Assembly: GCA_015711795.1 (NCBI GenBank)
Contig: JACVJC010000002.1
Span: forward strand, 58,115-122,114
DNA: 64,000 nt
Reading direction: 5' to 3'
Source: Candidatus Geothermocultor quzhuomuensis
GTDB taxonomy: Bacteria > Actinomycetota > Aquicultoria > Geothermocultorales > Geothermocultoraceae
Positions within the stretch are counted from its first letter, which is position 1; each line of letters starts with the position of its first letter. This document shows positions 32,849 to 40,930 of the stretch, in pieces. Below the pieces are notes generated by a model. The model was given only the letters and a program-made list of their open reading frames with translations, was not told the origin of the DNA and searched no databases. The position numbers and the translations under genes were made by a program.

Positions 32849-34459
32849 TTATAGATTGAAGTAATGGGCTTCTGTCTCAAGGGAATACGAGCGAACATTT
32901 AGAGCCCCCTCATTTGATAAAATTTTAAACTCAAAAGTTGCTGTTTTACCGGGCTCAATTGTGTTAGTAGAAGGGTAGGTAAAATCAACGCCAACCACTG
33001 TATCAGTTGAACTGTAAAAAGTTCCAATGATTTTAATGAAGTAAGCCTTTGAGTTTCCTGTGTTTTTTATTTCCCCATGGACAAAGTAATTTCCAAAGTC
33101 GTCTCTTGATGCCCAATGATTAGTAATCTGAATGTTTTTATCTGGAGGTTCTTGCGTTGTTTGATAACTCACTCCCAATCGATATGTTTTCCAGCCTTCT
33201 TCTAAGGAGATGAAACTTGTTTCAAAAGGGCTTTTTTCTGATGGTCCAATGATATCCCTAATAGTGTAGGTAAATTTAGTTGCTATAGCGACATTAAGCT
33301 TGTTGTAAAAAGTGGCATTGATTTTAGTAAATCTTATATTACTTGAAGTTTCATTCTTAACCTCCCCGACTAGGTGAAAAGTTCCGTGGGAATCTTGATA
33401 AACTCGATGACTAGTAATAACAACTCCACTTGGTTGGGGTTGAGTAGTTGAAGTAATGACACCTGTTTCAATCCAAAAAGCAATGTCTTCTGAGATAACA
33501 CCAGTTCCACCTAAAATAATTGAGTTTAAAATGGAGGTGCGTTTTTGGTCCATCCAAATCTTGGAAATTTCAGGTGGAGGAGTTTGCTGGCTTATTAAAA
33601 GAAGAGGGGAACCTTTCTTTCCAGCTAAAGCCCCGCCAGTTAAAGCATCAGGATAGTCTTGACCTGTGGCTACATAAAGGGAATTTAAATTTAAACCAAG
33701 CTGAACCGAATAATTAATTATCGCTATGTTAGTTTCGTATCTATTGTTACCTGAAAGTCTAGTAGGGTTAGGAAGTTGGTTTTGAACATTTTCCGAAATA
33801 ATCCCTGCTCCTCCAAGGATGATTGTTTTGGTTATTGCTAAAAAGCTTAGGGCTTTCTTAGTTGAAGAGGGAATAGAATCTTTGGATACCAGGAGGATAG
33901 GGTACCTTTTAAATGAAACAAGAGGGGAGATGGAAAGAGCATCTGGAAAATTAAAGCCATTAGTAATGATAGCAGTTTTATCAGGAATAGACCCTTTTAA
34001 TTTTTCCTTTAAAGATAAGGCAATTTCCTGGGCAGTTGCAAATCTATCCTGACCAGAAATTCTTTTTACGGAAAGACCAAGGGAAAGCAGTTCATTAGTG
34101 ACATTATTAGAAACAGCTCCTTCCCCTCCTAGAACAAAAGCATTTTTTGCTTTTAGTCTTTTAATTTCTTCTTTGACACCTTGAGGGAGGGAATTCTTTT
34201 GAGTGAGGAGGATAGGAGCTTCATAAGCACCAGCCAGGGAAGAGCCAGCTAAAGCATCTGCGAAGCCTTCACCTGTAGCAATAAAAACATAATCACAAGA
34301 ATTCCAGCCATTGTAAGAAATTTCAGTCGAAGTTGTATAGCGATCATTTCCAGTTAAGCGGGTTACAGAAATATTTTGAGCAAAGGAGAGGGGTGGAAAG
34401 ATTAATTTTAAGGTGAGGAAAAAGACCAATAATTTCTTGGATTTGGTAAGTTTTTTCAC
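32849..34459 (-). CDS. Surface protein with three cell-wall-binding type 2 repeats and two FxLYD domains
   Basis: 536 aa. Signal peptide (KKLLVFFLTLKLIFPPLSFAQ), then three cwb2 repeats of about 95 residues, each with R(L/I)(T/S)G..R(Y/F).T, (F/Y)(A/P)DAL and ILGG. These bind secondary wall polymers non-covalently in Clostridia and relatives. The C terminus (about 345-536) holds two related beta domains (FHLVGEVKNETSSNIRFTKI and FVHGEIKNTGNSKAYFIKI) of the FxLYD type. Likely anchored on the cell surface; function otherwise unknown. The broken gene at 12.66 kb is a one-repeat relative. Confidence 0.88.
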   Translation of the reverse strand: MKKLTKSKKLLVFFLTLKLIFPPLSFAQNISVTRLTGNDRYTTSTEISYNGWNSCDYVFIATGEGFADALAGSSLAGAYEAPILLTQKNSLPQGVKEEIKRLKAKNAFVLGGEGAVSNNVTNELLSLGLSVKRISGQDRFATAQEIALSLKEKLKGSIPDKTAIITNGFNFPDALSISPLVSFKRYPILLVSKDSIPSSTKKALSFLAITKTIILGGAGIISENVQNQLPNPTRLSGNNRYETNIAIINYSVQLGLNLNSLYVATGQDYPDALTGGALAGKKGSPLLLISQQTPPPEISKIWMDQKRTSILNSIILGGTGVISEDIAFWIETGVITSTTQPQPSGVVITSHRVYQDSHGTFHLVGEVKNETSSNIRFTKINATFYNKLNVAIATKFTYTIRDIIGPSEKSPFETSFISLEEGWKTYRLGVSYQTTQEPPDKNIQITNHWASRDDFGNYFVHGEIKNTGNSKAYFIKIIGTFYSSTDTVVGVDFTYPSTNTIEPGKTATFEFKILSNEGALNVRSYSLETEAHYFNL

Positions 34460-34543
34460 ATTAGGTCCCTTTAATTACTTTTAATTAAGGAGAATAAAAT
34501 TAAGAATTTAAATGAAATCTTATGCCCTTAAGAAAAAATTGTC

Positions 34544-34566
34544 AAACAATAATGTTATAATTGTTT
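34544..34566. promoter_or_regulatory. Extended -10 promoter inside an inverted repeat
   Basis: AAACAAT-9-ATTGTTT flanks TGtTATAAT (34553-34561), a perfect extended -10 on the plus strand, between the divergent cwb2 and Pro-rich zinc-ribbon genes. An operator overlapping the promoter is the likely meaning. Confidence 0.45.
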
Positions 34567-34643
34567 CAGCTTCTTTTATTATGGTAAAAAAAGTGATATT
34601 CTTAAAAGGAATAAGCTCCTGAAAATGGAGGGAGGCGAAGATA

Positions 34644-35420
34644 ATGAAATGTCCAGTTTGTGGCAATGAGATGAAGGAAGGAGAAGAACATTGCTCAGTT
34701 TGTGGAGCTAGGATTGTTAGTGAGGCGGAGGCGCCTACTGTTCCTTCAGAGCAAGTAAGGGAAGGTGTTTCTGCTGGAGAAGAAAGACCAGAAGAAATAG
34801 CCAAACCAGCTGAGGAAGTTCCTCCTTTTGAAACAGGTCCACCTGAGGCAGGTCCACCTGAGGCAGGTCCACCTGAGGCAGGTCCACCTGAGCCGGTGAA
34901 GGAGGAAGAAAAAGTATTTGAAGGAGTTGCTCCACAGGAAGTTATCCCAACTCCATCAGAAGCAATGCCCCCAACTCCTTCAGCTCCATCCGAACCAGTT
35001 ATCGGGCAACCTCCAGCTGTTGAAGAGACAAAAGTACCTGAACCTTCTGAACCTGCACCAGTGGAAGGTACTCTACCAACTACTCCTACTTATGAATCAA
35101 TTTCTCCACCTGTTACTGAGCAACCTCAACCACCTGTTGAGCCTTTATATGCACCACCTACAGAGCCAACAGTAGCTAGACCATCTGAACCAACTCCTCC
35201 ACCTGAAGCAGTTCAACCAGCTGTTGAGCAACCTCCAACAGCGCCTGAGGTAGTGGCACCAACTGAGCAAGCAGTCGCCCCTGTAGCAGAGGAGGTTGCT
35301 CCACCCAAGAAAAAGCGAGGAATATTTCGTTACCTTCTTATTGCTTGGGTAATTATTATGATCCTGCTTGCTCTTGTTTTAGTAACAATTATTGCCTTTC
35401 CTAATCTCCTTTCCCGTTAA
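34644..35420 (+). CDS. Zinc-ribbon, Pro/Glu-rich membrane protein
   Basis: 258 aa. N-terminal zinc ribbon (MKCPVCGNEMKEGEEHCSVC), then about 190 residues of low-complexity Pro/Glu/Val sequence including four tandem copies of GPPEA, and a C-terminal membrane helix (YLLIAWVIIMILLALVLVTII) with a basic KKKR in front. Tail-anchored topology with the ribbon in the cytoplasm is likely. Not a named family. ATG start after GGAGGGAGG. It is followed by a charged secreted protein gene; together they may form a surface unit (inference). Confidence 0.75.
   Translation: MKCPVCGNEMKEGEEHCSVCGARIVSEAEAPTVPSEQVREGVSAGEERPEEIAKPAEEVPPFETGPPEAGPPEAGPPEAGPPEPVKEEEKVFEGVAPQEVIPTPSEAMPPTPSAPSEPVIGQPPAVEETKVPEPSEPAPVEGTLPTTPTYESISPPVTEQPQPPVEPLYAPPTEPTVARPSEPTPPPEAVQPAVEQPPTAPEVVAPTEQAVAPVAEEVAPPKKKRGIFRYLLIAWVIIMILLALVLVTIIAFPNLLSR
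34834..34893 (+). repeat. Four tandem 15-bp repeats within Pro-rich gene
   Basis: Unit CAGGTCCACCTGAGG at 34834, 34849, 34864 and 34879 (last copy one mismatch), encoding GPPEA. In-frame, so copy-number change would lengthen or shorten the protein without frameshift. Each unit contains CAGGT/ACCTG arms. Confidence 0.9.
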
Positions 35421-35495
35421 AACCATTTTGAAACTTTTATCACCTTCTTTCGTTTAATTCGATAGAGAAATTAAAAGGGAAGGAGGTAAAGGAAT

Positions 35496-36200
35496 ATGAA
35501 AAAATTTCTTGCTGGTGTTCTTGTTTTGCTTCTTATTTTTCCAGCCTTAGCTATGGCAGCTGAAGAATCAGGTAAAGAAGCTGTTTTATCTGAATCAATT
35601 TCTTTAACCGAGACCTCAGTAGGAGAAACTACTGAAACAACACAACTACCTAAATCAGCTCTTTCAACTACAGAGACAACTCCTCCTGCTTATGTTATTA
35701 GTATTTTCAGCTATCAAATAATTATTGTCCCGCCAACTCAAGAGGGTGAGTCTGTCTCAATTGGTCTTTTTAAAGTTAGTGAGAGCGGAGAAGGTGAAGA
35801 AATTGCTAATTTTACAGTTGGCGGAATTGTTGGTAAGGCTGTTTCGGCTGCTGCTAGAGCAATAGCCCCTGGTGTTGAGCATGGTAAGGTAGTTAGTGCT
35901 TATGTCCATAAAATAAATGAAGAACGAAAGAAAGCTCGAGAGGAAGCAAAAGAGGAAAAGAAGGAAGAAAAAAAAGAAGCAAAAGAGGAAAAGAGAAAGG
36001 AAAAAGAGCTTAGAAAGAGGGAAAGAAAGGAAGAGACAACTGAGACTGTTCAAGAGGAAGAAGCTGATTCAACGGAAATAATAAAAGGAAAAGTCGAAAA
36101 GGAAGGTAAAGTTGAAAAGGAAGGAAAAGGTAAAGGTGATAAAGGAGGCAAGGGAAAAGATAAAGGCAAAGAAAGCGAGAAAGAGACTGAAGAAGATTAA
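35496..36200 (+). CDS. Secreted protein with highly charged Lys/Glu-rich tail
   Basis: 234 aa. Clear signal peptide (KKFLAGVLVLLLIFPALAMA) followed by a Thr/Ser-rich part (SLTETSVGETTETTQLP), a moderately hydrophobic middle (YVISIFSYQIIIVPP), and a tail of nearly only K, E, R, G and D (residues about 145-234, with KVEKEGKVEKEGKGKGDKGG repeats). Resembles no enzyme; the tail could bind wall polymers or nucleic acid, or form an extended coil. A good terminator follows, so the gene ends the operon. Confidence 0.7.
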   Translation: MKKFLAGVLVLLLIFPALAMAAEESGKEAVLSESISLTETSVGETTETTQLPKSALSTTETTPPAYVISIFSYQIIIVPPTQEGESVSIGLFKVSESGEGEEIANFTVGGIVGKAVSAAARAIAPGVEHGKVVSAYVHKINEERKKAREEAKEEKKEEKKEAKEEKRKEKELRKRERKEETTETVQEEEADSTEIIKGKVEKEGKVEKEGKGKGDKGGKGKDKGKESEKETEED

Positions 36201-36224
36201 ATAAGCTGCTTACTTTAAAACTGC

Positions 36225-36252
36225 AAAGCCCTCGACCGATCGGGGGCTTTTT
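36225..36252. terminator. Rho-independent terminator between convergent genes
   Basis: AAAGCCC(T)CGA...TCG(G)GGGCTTT stem followed by TTTTTATT, with AAA on the other side so that it may work in both directions. Its right end touches the stop codon of the editing-domain gene. Confidence 0.8.
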
Positions 36253-36676
36253 ATTCTAAGGAAATAATTCGCGCAATTCTTGAAAGAGGATGACCCTTAG
36301 CTTTAATTTCTAGGGAATTAAACCAGCCAAAGGGGGTTCTCGTTACTTCAAAACCTTTATTTTTTAATTTTATCTCAATTTTTTTTAGGAGATTGAGAGC
36401 AGTTTCAGGGCTTGAGAGTTCTCCAAAAAGATGAGCGAAAGAATGAAGGACTACTTTTTTCACTCCAAGTAGAGCCAAGTGATTTTCGATTTCTTTTACG
36501 GTTTTTTCCGCTACCAGTTCAGGATTAGTTTCGTCTTTTTTCTCGGAACTAGCCAGGATAAGGAGGGCATCAGTGACTTCAGTTACTGGGTTGTCATATT
36601 CTTCAATCACTTTCGAGCGCCCTTTTTCCGTTATTGTGCATTTAAAATATTCTACATGCCAGCCTAGAAATCTCAT
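36251..36676 (-). CDS. Stand-alone archaeal-type threonyl-tRNA editing domain
   Basis: 141-aa protein with the fold signature of the archaeal ThrRS N-terminal editing domain (PF08915), related to D-aminoacyl-tRNA deacylase. The blocks are MRFLGWHVEYFKC at the N terminus, ILASSEKKDETNPELVAEKT, VVLHSFAHLFGELSSPETAL, and RTPFGWFNSLEIKAKGHPLSRIAR, in the archaeal order and spacing. That domain hydrolyses Ser-tRNA(Thr). Here it is free, with no synthetase core, implying trans-editing. Bacterial ThrRS normally carries an unrelated N2 editing domain, so this is unusual. A strong AAGGTGA precedes the ATG. No family paralogue is seen in the window. Confidence 0.85.
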   Translation of the reverse strand: MRFLGWHVEYFKCTITEKGRSKVIEEYDNPVTEVTDALLILASSEKKDETNPELVAEKTVKEIENHLALLGVKKVVLHSFAHLFGELSSPETALNLLKKIEIKLKNKGFEVTRTPFGWFNSLEIKAKGHPLSRIARIISLE

Positions 36677-36801
36677 TTTTCACCTTCTTTAACGATATCA
36701 TAATTGACCTTCTCGAGTAATTCTAGAAGGCATTTAATAAGCTGAACAGATGGCATGGGAGCAAGTTCTTTGGTAGGATATTTGAGGGGAAATAAAACAA
36801 G

Positions 36802-37590
36802 GTGAGTCGCATAGTTAAAGTTTGCTGTGTGCAAATGGATATAGCTTTGGGAAAGCCACAAGAAAATCTGGGAAAGACTTTGCGAAAAATTGATGAAGCT
36901 AGTAAGGATTCTCCAGATATTATTTGCTTGCCTGAGCTTTTCACCACAGGTTATTACCTTGAAGAAGCCAATGATTTAGCTGAGCCAATTCCTGGAGCAA
37001 CAACTGAGGCACTTTCAAAAAAGGCTAAAACCATTAACTCTTTTATAATTGCTGGTAGTATCCTAGAAAAAAGTAGCAACGGGATTTATAACACTAGCGT
37101 AGTTATTAACCTAGAAGGCAAAACTGTTGGGAAATACAGCAAAATTCATCTTTTTCCCCTTTTTAATGAGGACAAGTATTTAAAAGCCGGGAATGAAAGT
37201 TTTTGTTTAGATTTAGGGATAGCAAAGATTGGCATAATGATTTGCTACGATTTGAGATTTCCCGAACTTGCAAGAAAATTGGCTCTTCAAGATGGAGAAA
37301 TTCTCTTTATTCCATCAGAGTTTCCTAATCCTCGCCTTTCCCATTGGCGCCATCTTTTAATTGCTCGGGCAATTGAAAACCAGCTTTTTGTTGTTGGAGT
37401 AAATCGAGTTGGAGAAGATGAAAAAACAAGTTATTTCGGGCACTCGATGATTGTTAACCCCATGGGAGAAGTTCTTGTAGAAGCAGATGAGAATGAGAAA
37501 ATTATTTACGCGGAAATAAATTTAGATGAAATAAAGAGAGTTCGTTCTTCGCTTCCCACCTTGACCGAACGCCGCCCCGAAACTTACTAA
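36802..37590 (+). CDS. Carbon-nitrogen hydrolase (nitrilase superfamily, omega-amidase-like)
   Basis: 262-aa amidohydrolase with the Glu-Lys-Cys triad: CLPELFTTGYY (Glu), VGKYSKIHLFP (Lys), IGIMICYDLRFPELAR (Cys). The CYDLRFPEL context is typical of the Nit2/omega-amidase and related branches that hydrolyse small omega-amides, but the substrate is not fixed by sequence alone. GTG start; the N terminus (SRIVKVCCVQMDIALG) matches the family's first strand. Divergent from the editing-domain gene with only 125 bases between. Confidence 0.87.
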   Translation: MSRIVKVCCVQMDIALGKPQENLGKTLRKIDEASKDSPDIICLPELFTTGYYLEEANDLAEPIPGATTEALSKKAKTINSFIIAGSILEKSSNGIYNTSVVINLEGKTVGKYSKIHLFPLFNEDKYLKAGNESFCLDLGIAKIGIMICYDLRFPELARKLALQDGEILFIPSEFPNPRLSHWRHLLIARAIENQLFVVGVNRVGEDEKTSYFGHSMIVNPMGEVLVEADENEKIIYAEINLDEIKRVRSSLPTLTERRPETY

Positions 37591-37663
37591 CTGAAAAGTG
37601 ATGAGTAAACACTAAACAAGATGAAGAGCTAAAGTTGAAAGTCACTGATCATGAACAACGAAG

Positions 37664-38377
37664 CTATAAATAAACAAAGAGTTCTTCGAGGGTGGATATC
37701 TTGGGGCAGGTGGGGCAATTGGCTTCATTAAATTTGCCCCAGCGGTTAATTAAGATGGGCTTTAAGCCAACTTTTTCTGCTCCTTCGACATCGGCATACC
37801 AGTGGTCACCAACATGAAGAGTTTCTTCAGGAAGTGAGCCAACTTTTTCTAGACCAAGCTCAAAAATTTTTGGGTCAGGCTTGGCTATTCCAACAGCCGC
37901 TGAAGCAAAGATAAATTTAAAATATTTATCAAGTTTCAAGCCTTGAAAGATATGCTTGAGACGACTATCCCAGTTAGAAATAACTCCAAGCTTGAGACCC
38001 CTCTTTCTCATTTTATTTAAAGCTGGAATAACATCAGAAAAGGGTCTCCATCTTTCTGGTTTGCCAAATTCTTGGTAAATCAACTTTCCAAAGTAACAGC
38101 TATCGCCATCAATTCCCACCAATTCCATCCAGTAACGGTACATATCTGTCCAGACACCAGAAGCTCCTTCTTCAGTTTTCCAAAAGCTATCATCACGCCA
38201 ATAAATTTCTTCGTAGTAATCATTAACTTTAGGAAGGGTATCTTTTAACCGGCTTAAATCTACTTCTATTTTATGTTTGATTAAAACCTCTCTAGCTACC
38301 TCTTCTACAGAGGGGTAGGGAAAAAGTAAAGTATTTCCCACATCAAAGAAGATTGCTTTCACTTTATTCAACTCCAA
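37664..38377 (-). CDS. HAD-superfamily hydrolase (REG-2/HDHD3-like)
   Basis: 237-aa phosphatase-like protein. Motif I is FFDVGNTLL, where the second Asp of DxD is replaced by Asn (DVGNT), as in the HDHD3/REG-2 group. Motif II ISNWDS, motif III Lys in IAKPDPKIFE, motif IV HVGDHWYADVEGA. Substrate unknown. Closely follows, on the same strand, the WYL pair, with 46 bases between, so it may be in their operon. Confidence 0.87.
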   Translation of the reverse strand: MELNKVKAIFFDVGNTLLFPYPSVEEVAREVLIKHKIEVDLSRLKDTLPKVNDYYEEIYWRDDSFWKTEEGASGVWTDMYRYWMELVGIDGDSCYFGKLIYQEFGKPERWRPFSDVIPALNKMRKRGLKLGVISNWDSRLKHIFQGLKLDKYFKFIFASAAVGIAKPDPKIFELGLEKVGSLPEETLHVGDHWYADVEGAEKVGLKPILINRWGKFNEANCPTCPKISTLEELFVYL

Positions 38378-38423
38378 TCATAAAACTTTCAATTTAATAG
38401 TAACTTCGAAGAGTGACATAAAA

Positions 38424-39392
38424 TTAATCATATCTTTTTTGTATCCTTTTAAGTTCTTCTAAAAACTTCTTGGTCAAATTAGGTGGTTCAAGAATTTTTG
38501 CTCGATCACGATAAGGTAGAACACATTGTTTAATTAACCAAGGATAATTATTTCTATTAACTTTTAGTGTTAAAATACACTTCCCATCGGGAAATTCTTC
38601 AATTCGGCGCTTACTCCATTTGTCTTTAATTAGCCAGGCAATCTCTTTACTGTATAGTATTTTAACCGTTACATCATCTGGTGATTCAATATAACTTTGA
38701 TTAATTAAATTTTCAATCTTTAAATCTTTTGGCTTCTTAAATTTTTTTTCAGTGGGGGTAAATTCCTTTATTCGGTCAATTCTGAACTTTTTAACAACTT
38801 TATCTTGATGACAAAAACCAATCAAATACCAAGTGCTTCGAGCTAGTACCATTTCGTAAGGGTCAACTTCTCTTTCGGTGATTTGGTCTTTACCTAAACC
38901 GTGGTAAACAAGTTTTCCTGTGACATTTTTTTTAATGGAATAATCGAGATTTTTTAATATTTCTTCACTAGTGTTAGGTTCGACAGTCATACCAACAAGC
39001 TTAAAGTGTTGGTCAACTTGTTTAATTGCTTCATGGGAAAGGGCTCCTCTCACTTTATTAATTACACTTTTCATGGAATCGATAAGTTCAAGATTAGATT
39101 TTTTAAGGAGCTCTGCTCCCATAAGAATTGCAACAGCTTCTGATGAAGAGAGGCTTACAGGCCGGGATAAAAAGTCAGCAAATTTTATTTTTACTTGGTC
39201 GTCTTGAATATCAACATCAATTAAATCATAGGGGGTATATTCAGGTAATCCACAAAGGCTAATTGTTTCCAAAAGATGGAGTATTTTTTTTCGTTCTAAC
39301 TTAAATTTGCGACAAAGATCGTTAATCTTTACACCCTGATGTTGAACAATGTATGGAATTAAAAGTAAAGCTTCTCTTATTTCTTCCACCAA
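38424..39392 (-). CDS. WYL-domain transcriptional regulator, PafC-like
   Basis: 322-aa regulator: N-terminal winged-helix segment (IREALLLIPYIVQHQGVKINDLCRKF), WYL domain (TWYLIGFCHQDKVVKKFRIDRIKEF), and C-terminal WCX extension. In mycobacteria PafB and PafC form a heterodimer activating the RecA-independent DNA damage response. Here the two genes are 5 bases apart in the same arrangement. There are no proteasome genes nearby, as expected if the pair is ancestral. Assignment to PafC rests on its position and architecture. Confidence 0.82.
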   Translation of the reverse strand: MVEEIREALLLIPYIVQHQGVKINDLCRKFKLERKKILHLLETISLCGLPEYTPYDLIDVDIQDDQVKIKFADFLSRPVSLSSSEAVAILMGAELLKKSNLELIDSMKSVINKVRGALSHEAIKQVDQHFKLVGMTVEPNTSEEILKNLDYSIKKNVTGKLVYHGLGKDQITEREVDPYEMVLARSTWYLIGFCHQDKVVKKFRIDRIKEFTPTEKKFKKPKDLKIENLINQSYIESPDDVTVKILYSKEIAWLIKDKWSKRRIEEFPDGKCILTLKVNRNNYPWLIKQCVLPYRDRAKILEPPNLTKKFLEELKRIQKRYD

Positions 39393-39397
39393 GTCAC

Positions 39398-40408
39398 CTA
39401 ATATAAAGATTCAATAGATTTAAGGATTTTTTTCATCTCTTTTCTTAAGTGAGTTGGTTCTAAGATTTCAATATCATTTCCCAAGGTTAAAGCAAAATCA
39501 ATAAAATTTGAGAGGTTAAAAACCCTTACTTTAACAGTACTGCTTCCATCAGGAAAATCCTTAAGCTCTAGGCTATTTTTAAAAATTCTCTTAACCCAAA
39601 ATGATACTTTGGGAGAGAGCCAAACTTTCACTTGTTCTTCTTCATCTTGCTCATATTCCCAAGGTTGGATATCATGATATTTTTCAGGACGAAAATCTTG
39701 AGGAATTTCAAAGTCAGGCTCCACGCTTTTTCTTGTGATTATTTTTAAATTTCTCATTCGTTCGACTTTATATGTTCTGATGTGTTGATGAAGGTGACAG
39801 AATCCAACTAAATACCATGACCATCTTTCGTAAAAGATATGATAGGGGTCGACCTTCCTTTGGCTGGTTTCTCCTGTTTGAATATAGTAATAGGAAAAAG
39901 TAATCCTTTTACGGTTTCTAATTGCTTCGTCGAGTATTTCAACATATTGAGCAACTCTTTCATGGTAGCGGGAGGAAAAATCAAAGTATCGAGGGAATGA
40001 CTCTCTTGCCTTTTCTTCATTAATTTCACTTTCAGGAAAAGTTGAAGATATTTTTAAAAGAGCACTTTCTAAGTTTTCTTGGAATGGATAGCCGCGTTGT
40101 TTAGCTAAGAAATAAAATAAGCTTTGTAAAGCAATAATTTCTTCAGGGGAAAAGCTAATATCAGGCAAATAGCGTTTTTCTAAAGGAATAAGGTAACCTC
40201 TTTCCGATTCTGGAACATTACCAATATAGTCAATCTGAATGCCTAATTCAATTAGTTCTTTTTTATCTCGGTGAAACATTTGGTGGAGAGCTTCAAAGGT
40301 TTTTCCTTGGTATCCTAAGACTTTGTCTCCAATCTCTTCTAGCGATACAGGTCTTTTTAAAGAATAAAGGAAGCTGAGGAGATTAAGTTGCCTTTCAATT
40401 TTCCTCAT
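39398..40408 (-). CDS. WYL-domain transcriptional regulator, PafB-like
   Basis: 336 aa, with an N-terminal HTH (RQLNLLSFLYSLKRPVSLEEIG), a WYL domain with SWYLVGFCHLHQHIRTYKVERM, and a WCX C terminus. First gene of the tandem WYL pair. WYL domains sense nucleic-acid fragments or small ligands to control DNA damage or phage-defence genes. The SxxWYLVGFCH sequence is clear. ATG start without a strong ribosome site. Confidence 0.82.
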   Translation of the reverse strand: MRKIERQLNLLSFLYSLKRPVSLEEIGDKVLGYQGKTFEALHQMFHRDKKELIELGIQIDYIGNVPESERGYLIPLEKRYLPDISFSPEEIIALQSLFYFLAKQRGYPFQENLESALLKISSTFPESEINEEKARESFPRYFDFSSRYHERVAQYVEILDEAIRNRKRITFSYYYIQTGETSQRKVDPYHIFYERWSWYLVGFCHLHQHIRTYKVERMRNLKIITRKSVEPDFEIPQDFRPEKYHDIQPWEYEQDEEEQVKVWLSPKVSFWVKRIFKNSLELKDFPDGSSTVKVRVFNLSNFIDFALTLGNDIEILEPTHLRKEMKKILKSIESLY

Positions 40409-40652
40409 TCTTGAAACACCATGCCTTTAATTTTTAAGATACCATACCTATTTTTATTTTTCTATTAGGTTTTCTTAAGGTGTTTAATTAAGATATGTTA
40501 AGAAATAAAAAGAGGGAAGGGCTTTAGATCTCTTATTTATTGAAAGAATTAAAACTTCATCGTCTTTAAATAGAAGTTGTTGAGAAAGCCAAAATATGTA
40601 AAAATATATCAGTATTATTTAAGATGAAAGTTAAAATTGGAAGGAGATAGGT

Positions 40653-40877
40653 TTGCTGACAGTAGTAATTGTAATTCATATTTTAGTTTGTCTCGGTTTG
40701 ATTGTGGCGATTTTGCTTCATTCGGGGAAAGGAAGTGGGCTTTCTCCTTCCATTTCAGGTAGCTTGTCAACTTTTGCTGGAACAACTCTCATTGAAAAGT
40801 ATCTTGACCGAATTACCATTGGTTTATCAATTGTCTTTGCCGTCACAACCATTATTTTGGTCATTTACTTAAAATAA
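40653..40877 (+). CDS. secG: Preprotein translocase subunit SecG
   Basis: 74-aa subunit of SecYEG: two membrane helices (LTVVIVIHILVCLGLIVAILL and ITIGLSIVFAVTTIILVIYL) joined by the conserved cytoplasmic loop LLHSGKGSGLSPSISG...FAGTT. TTG start after AAGGAGATAGG. No enolase or rnr gene adjacent, unlike in many Firmicutes. Confidence 0.93.
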   Translation: MLTVVIVIHILVCLGLIVAILLHSGKGSGLSPSISGSLSTFAGTTLIEKYLDRITIGLSIVFAVTTIILVIYLK

Positions 40878-40930
40878 TTTTAAAAAGCCAAAAATTTAAA
40901 AAGCTGTTAATTGAAGCGGAGTTTAATTTT

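Noticed and set aside
34735-34935. Leu/Pro-rich antisense ORF
   Set aside because: Product of the 15-bp tandem repeat read on the other strand.
36673-36861. 62-aa minus-strand ORF ending in ATGA overlap with the editing-domain gene
   Set aside because: Most of it lies opposite the start of the nitrilase gene. Only the last 27 codons (from ATG 36756) are free. The ATGA overlap is suggestive, but there is no recognised protein, so it was left out of the feature list.
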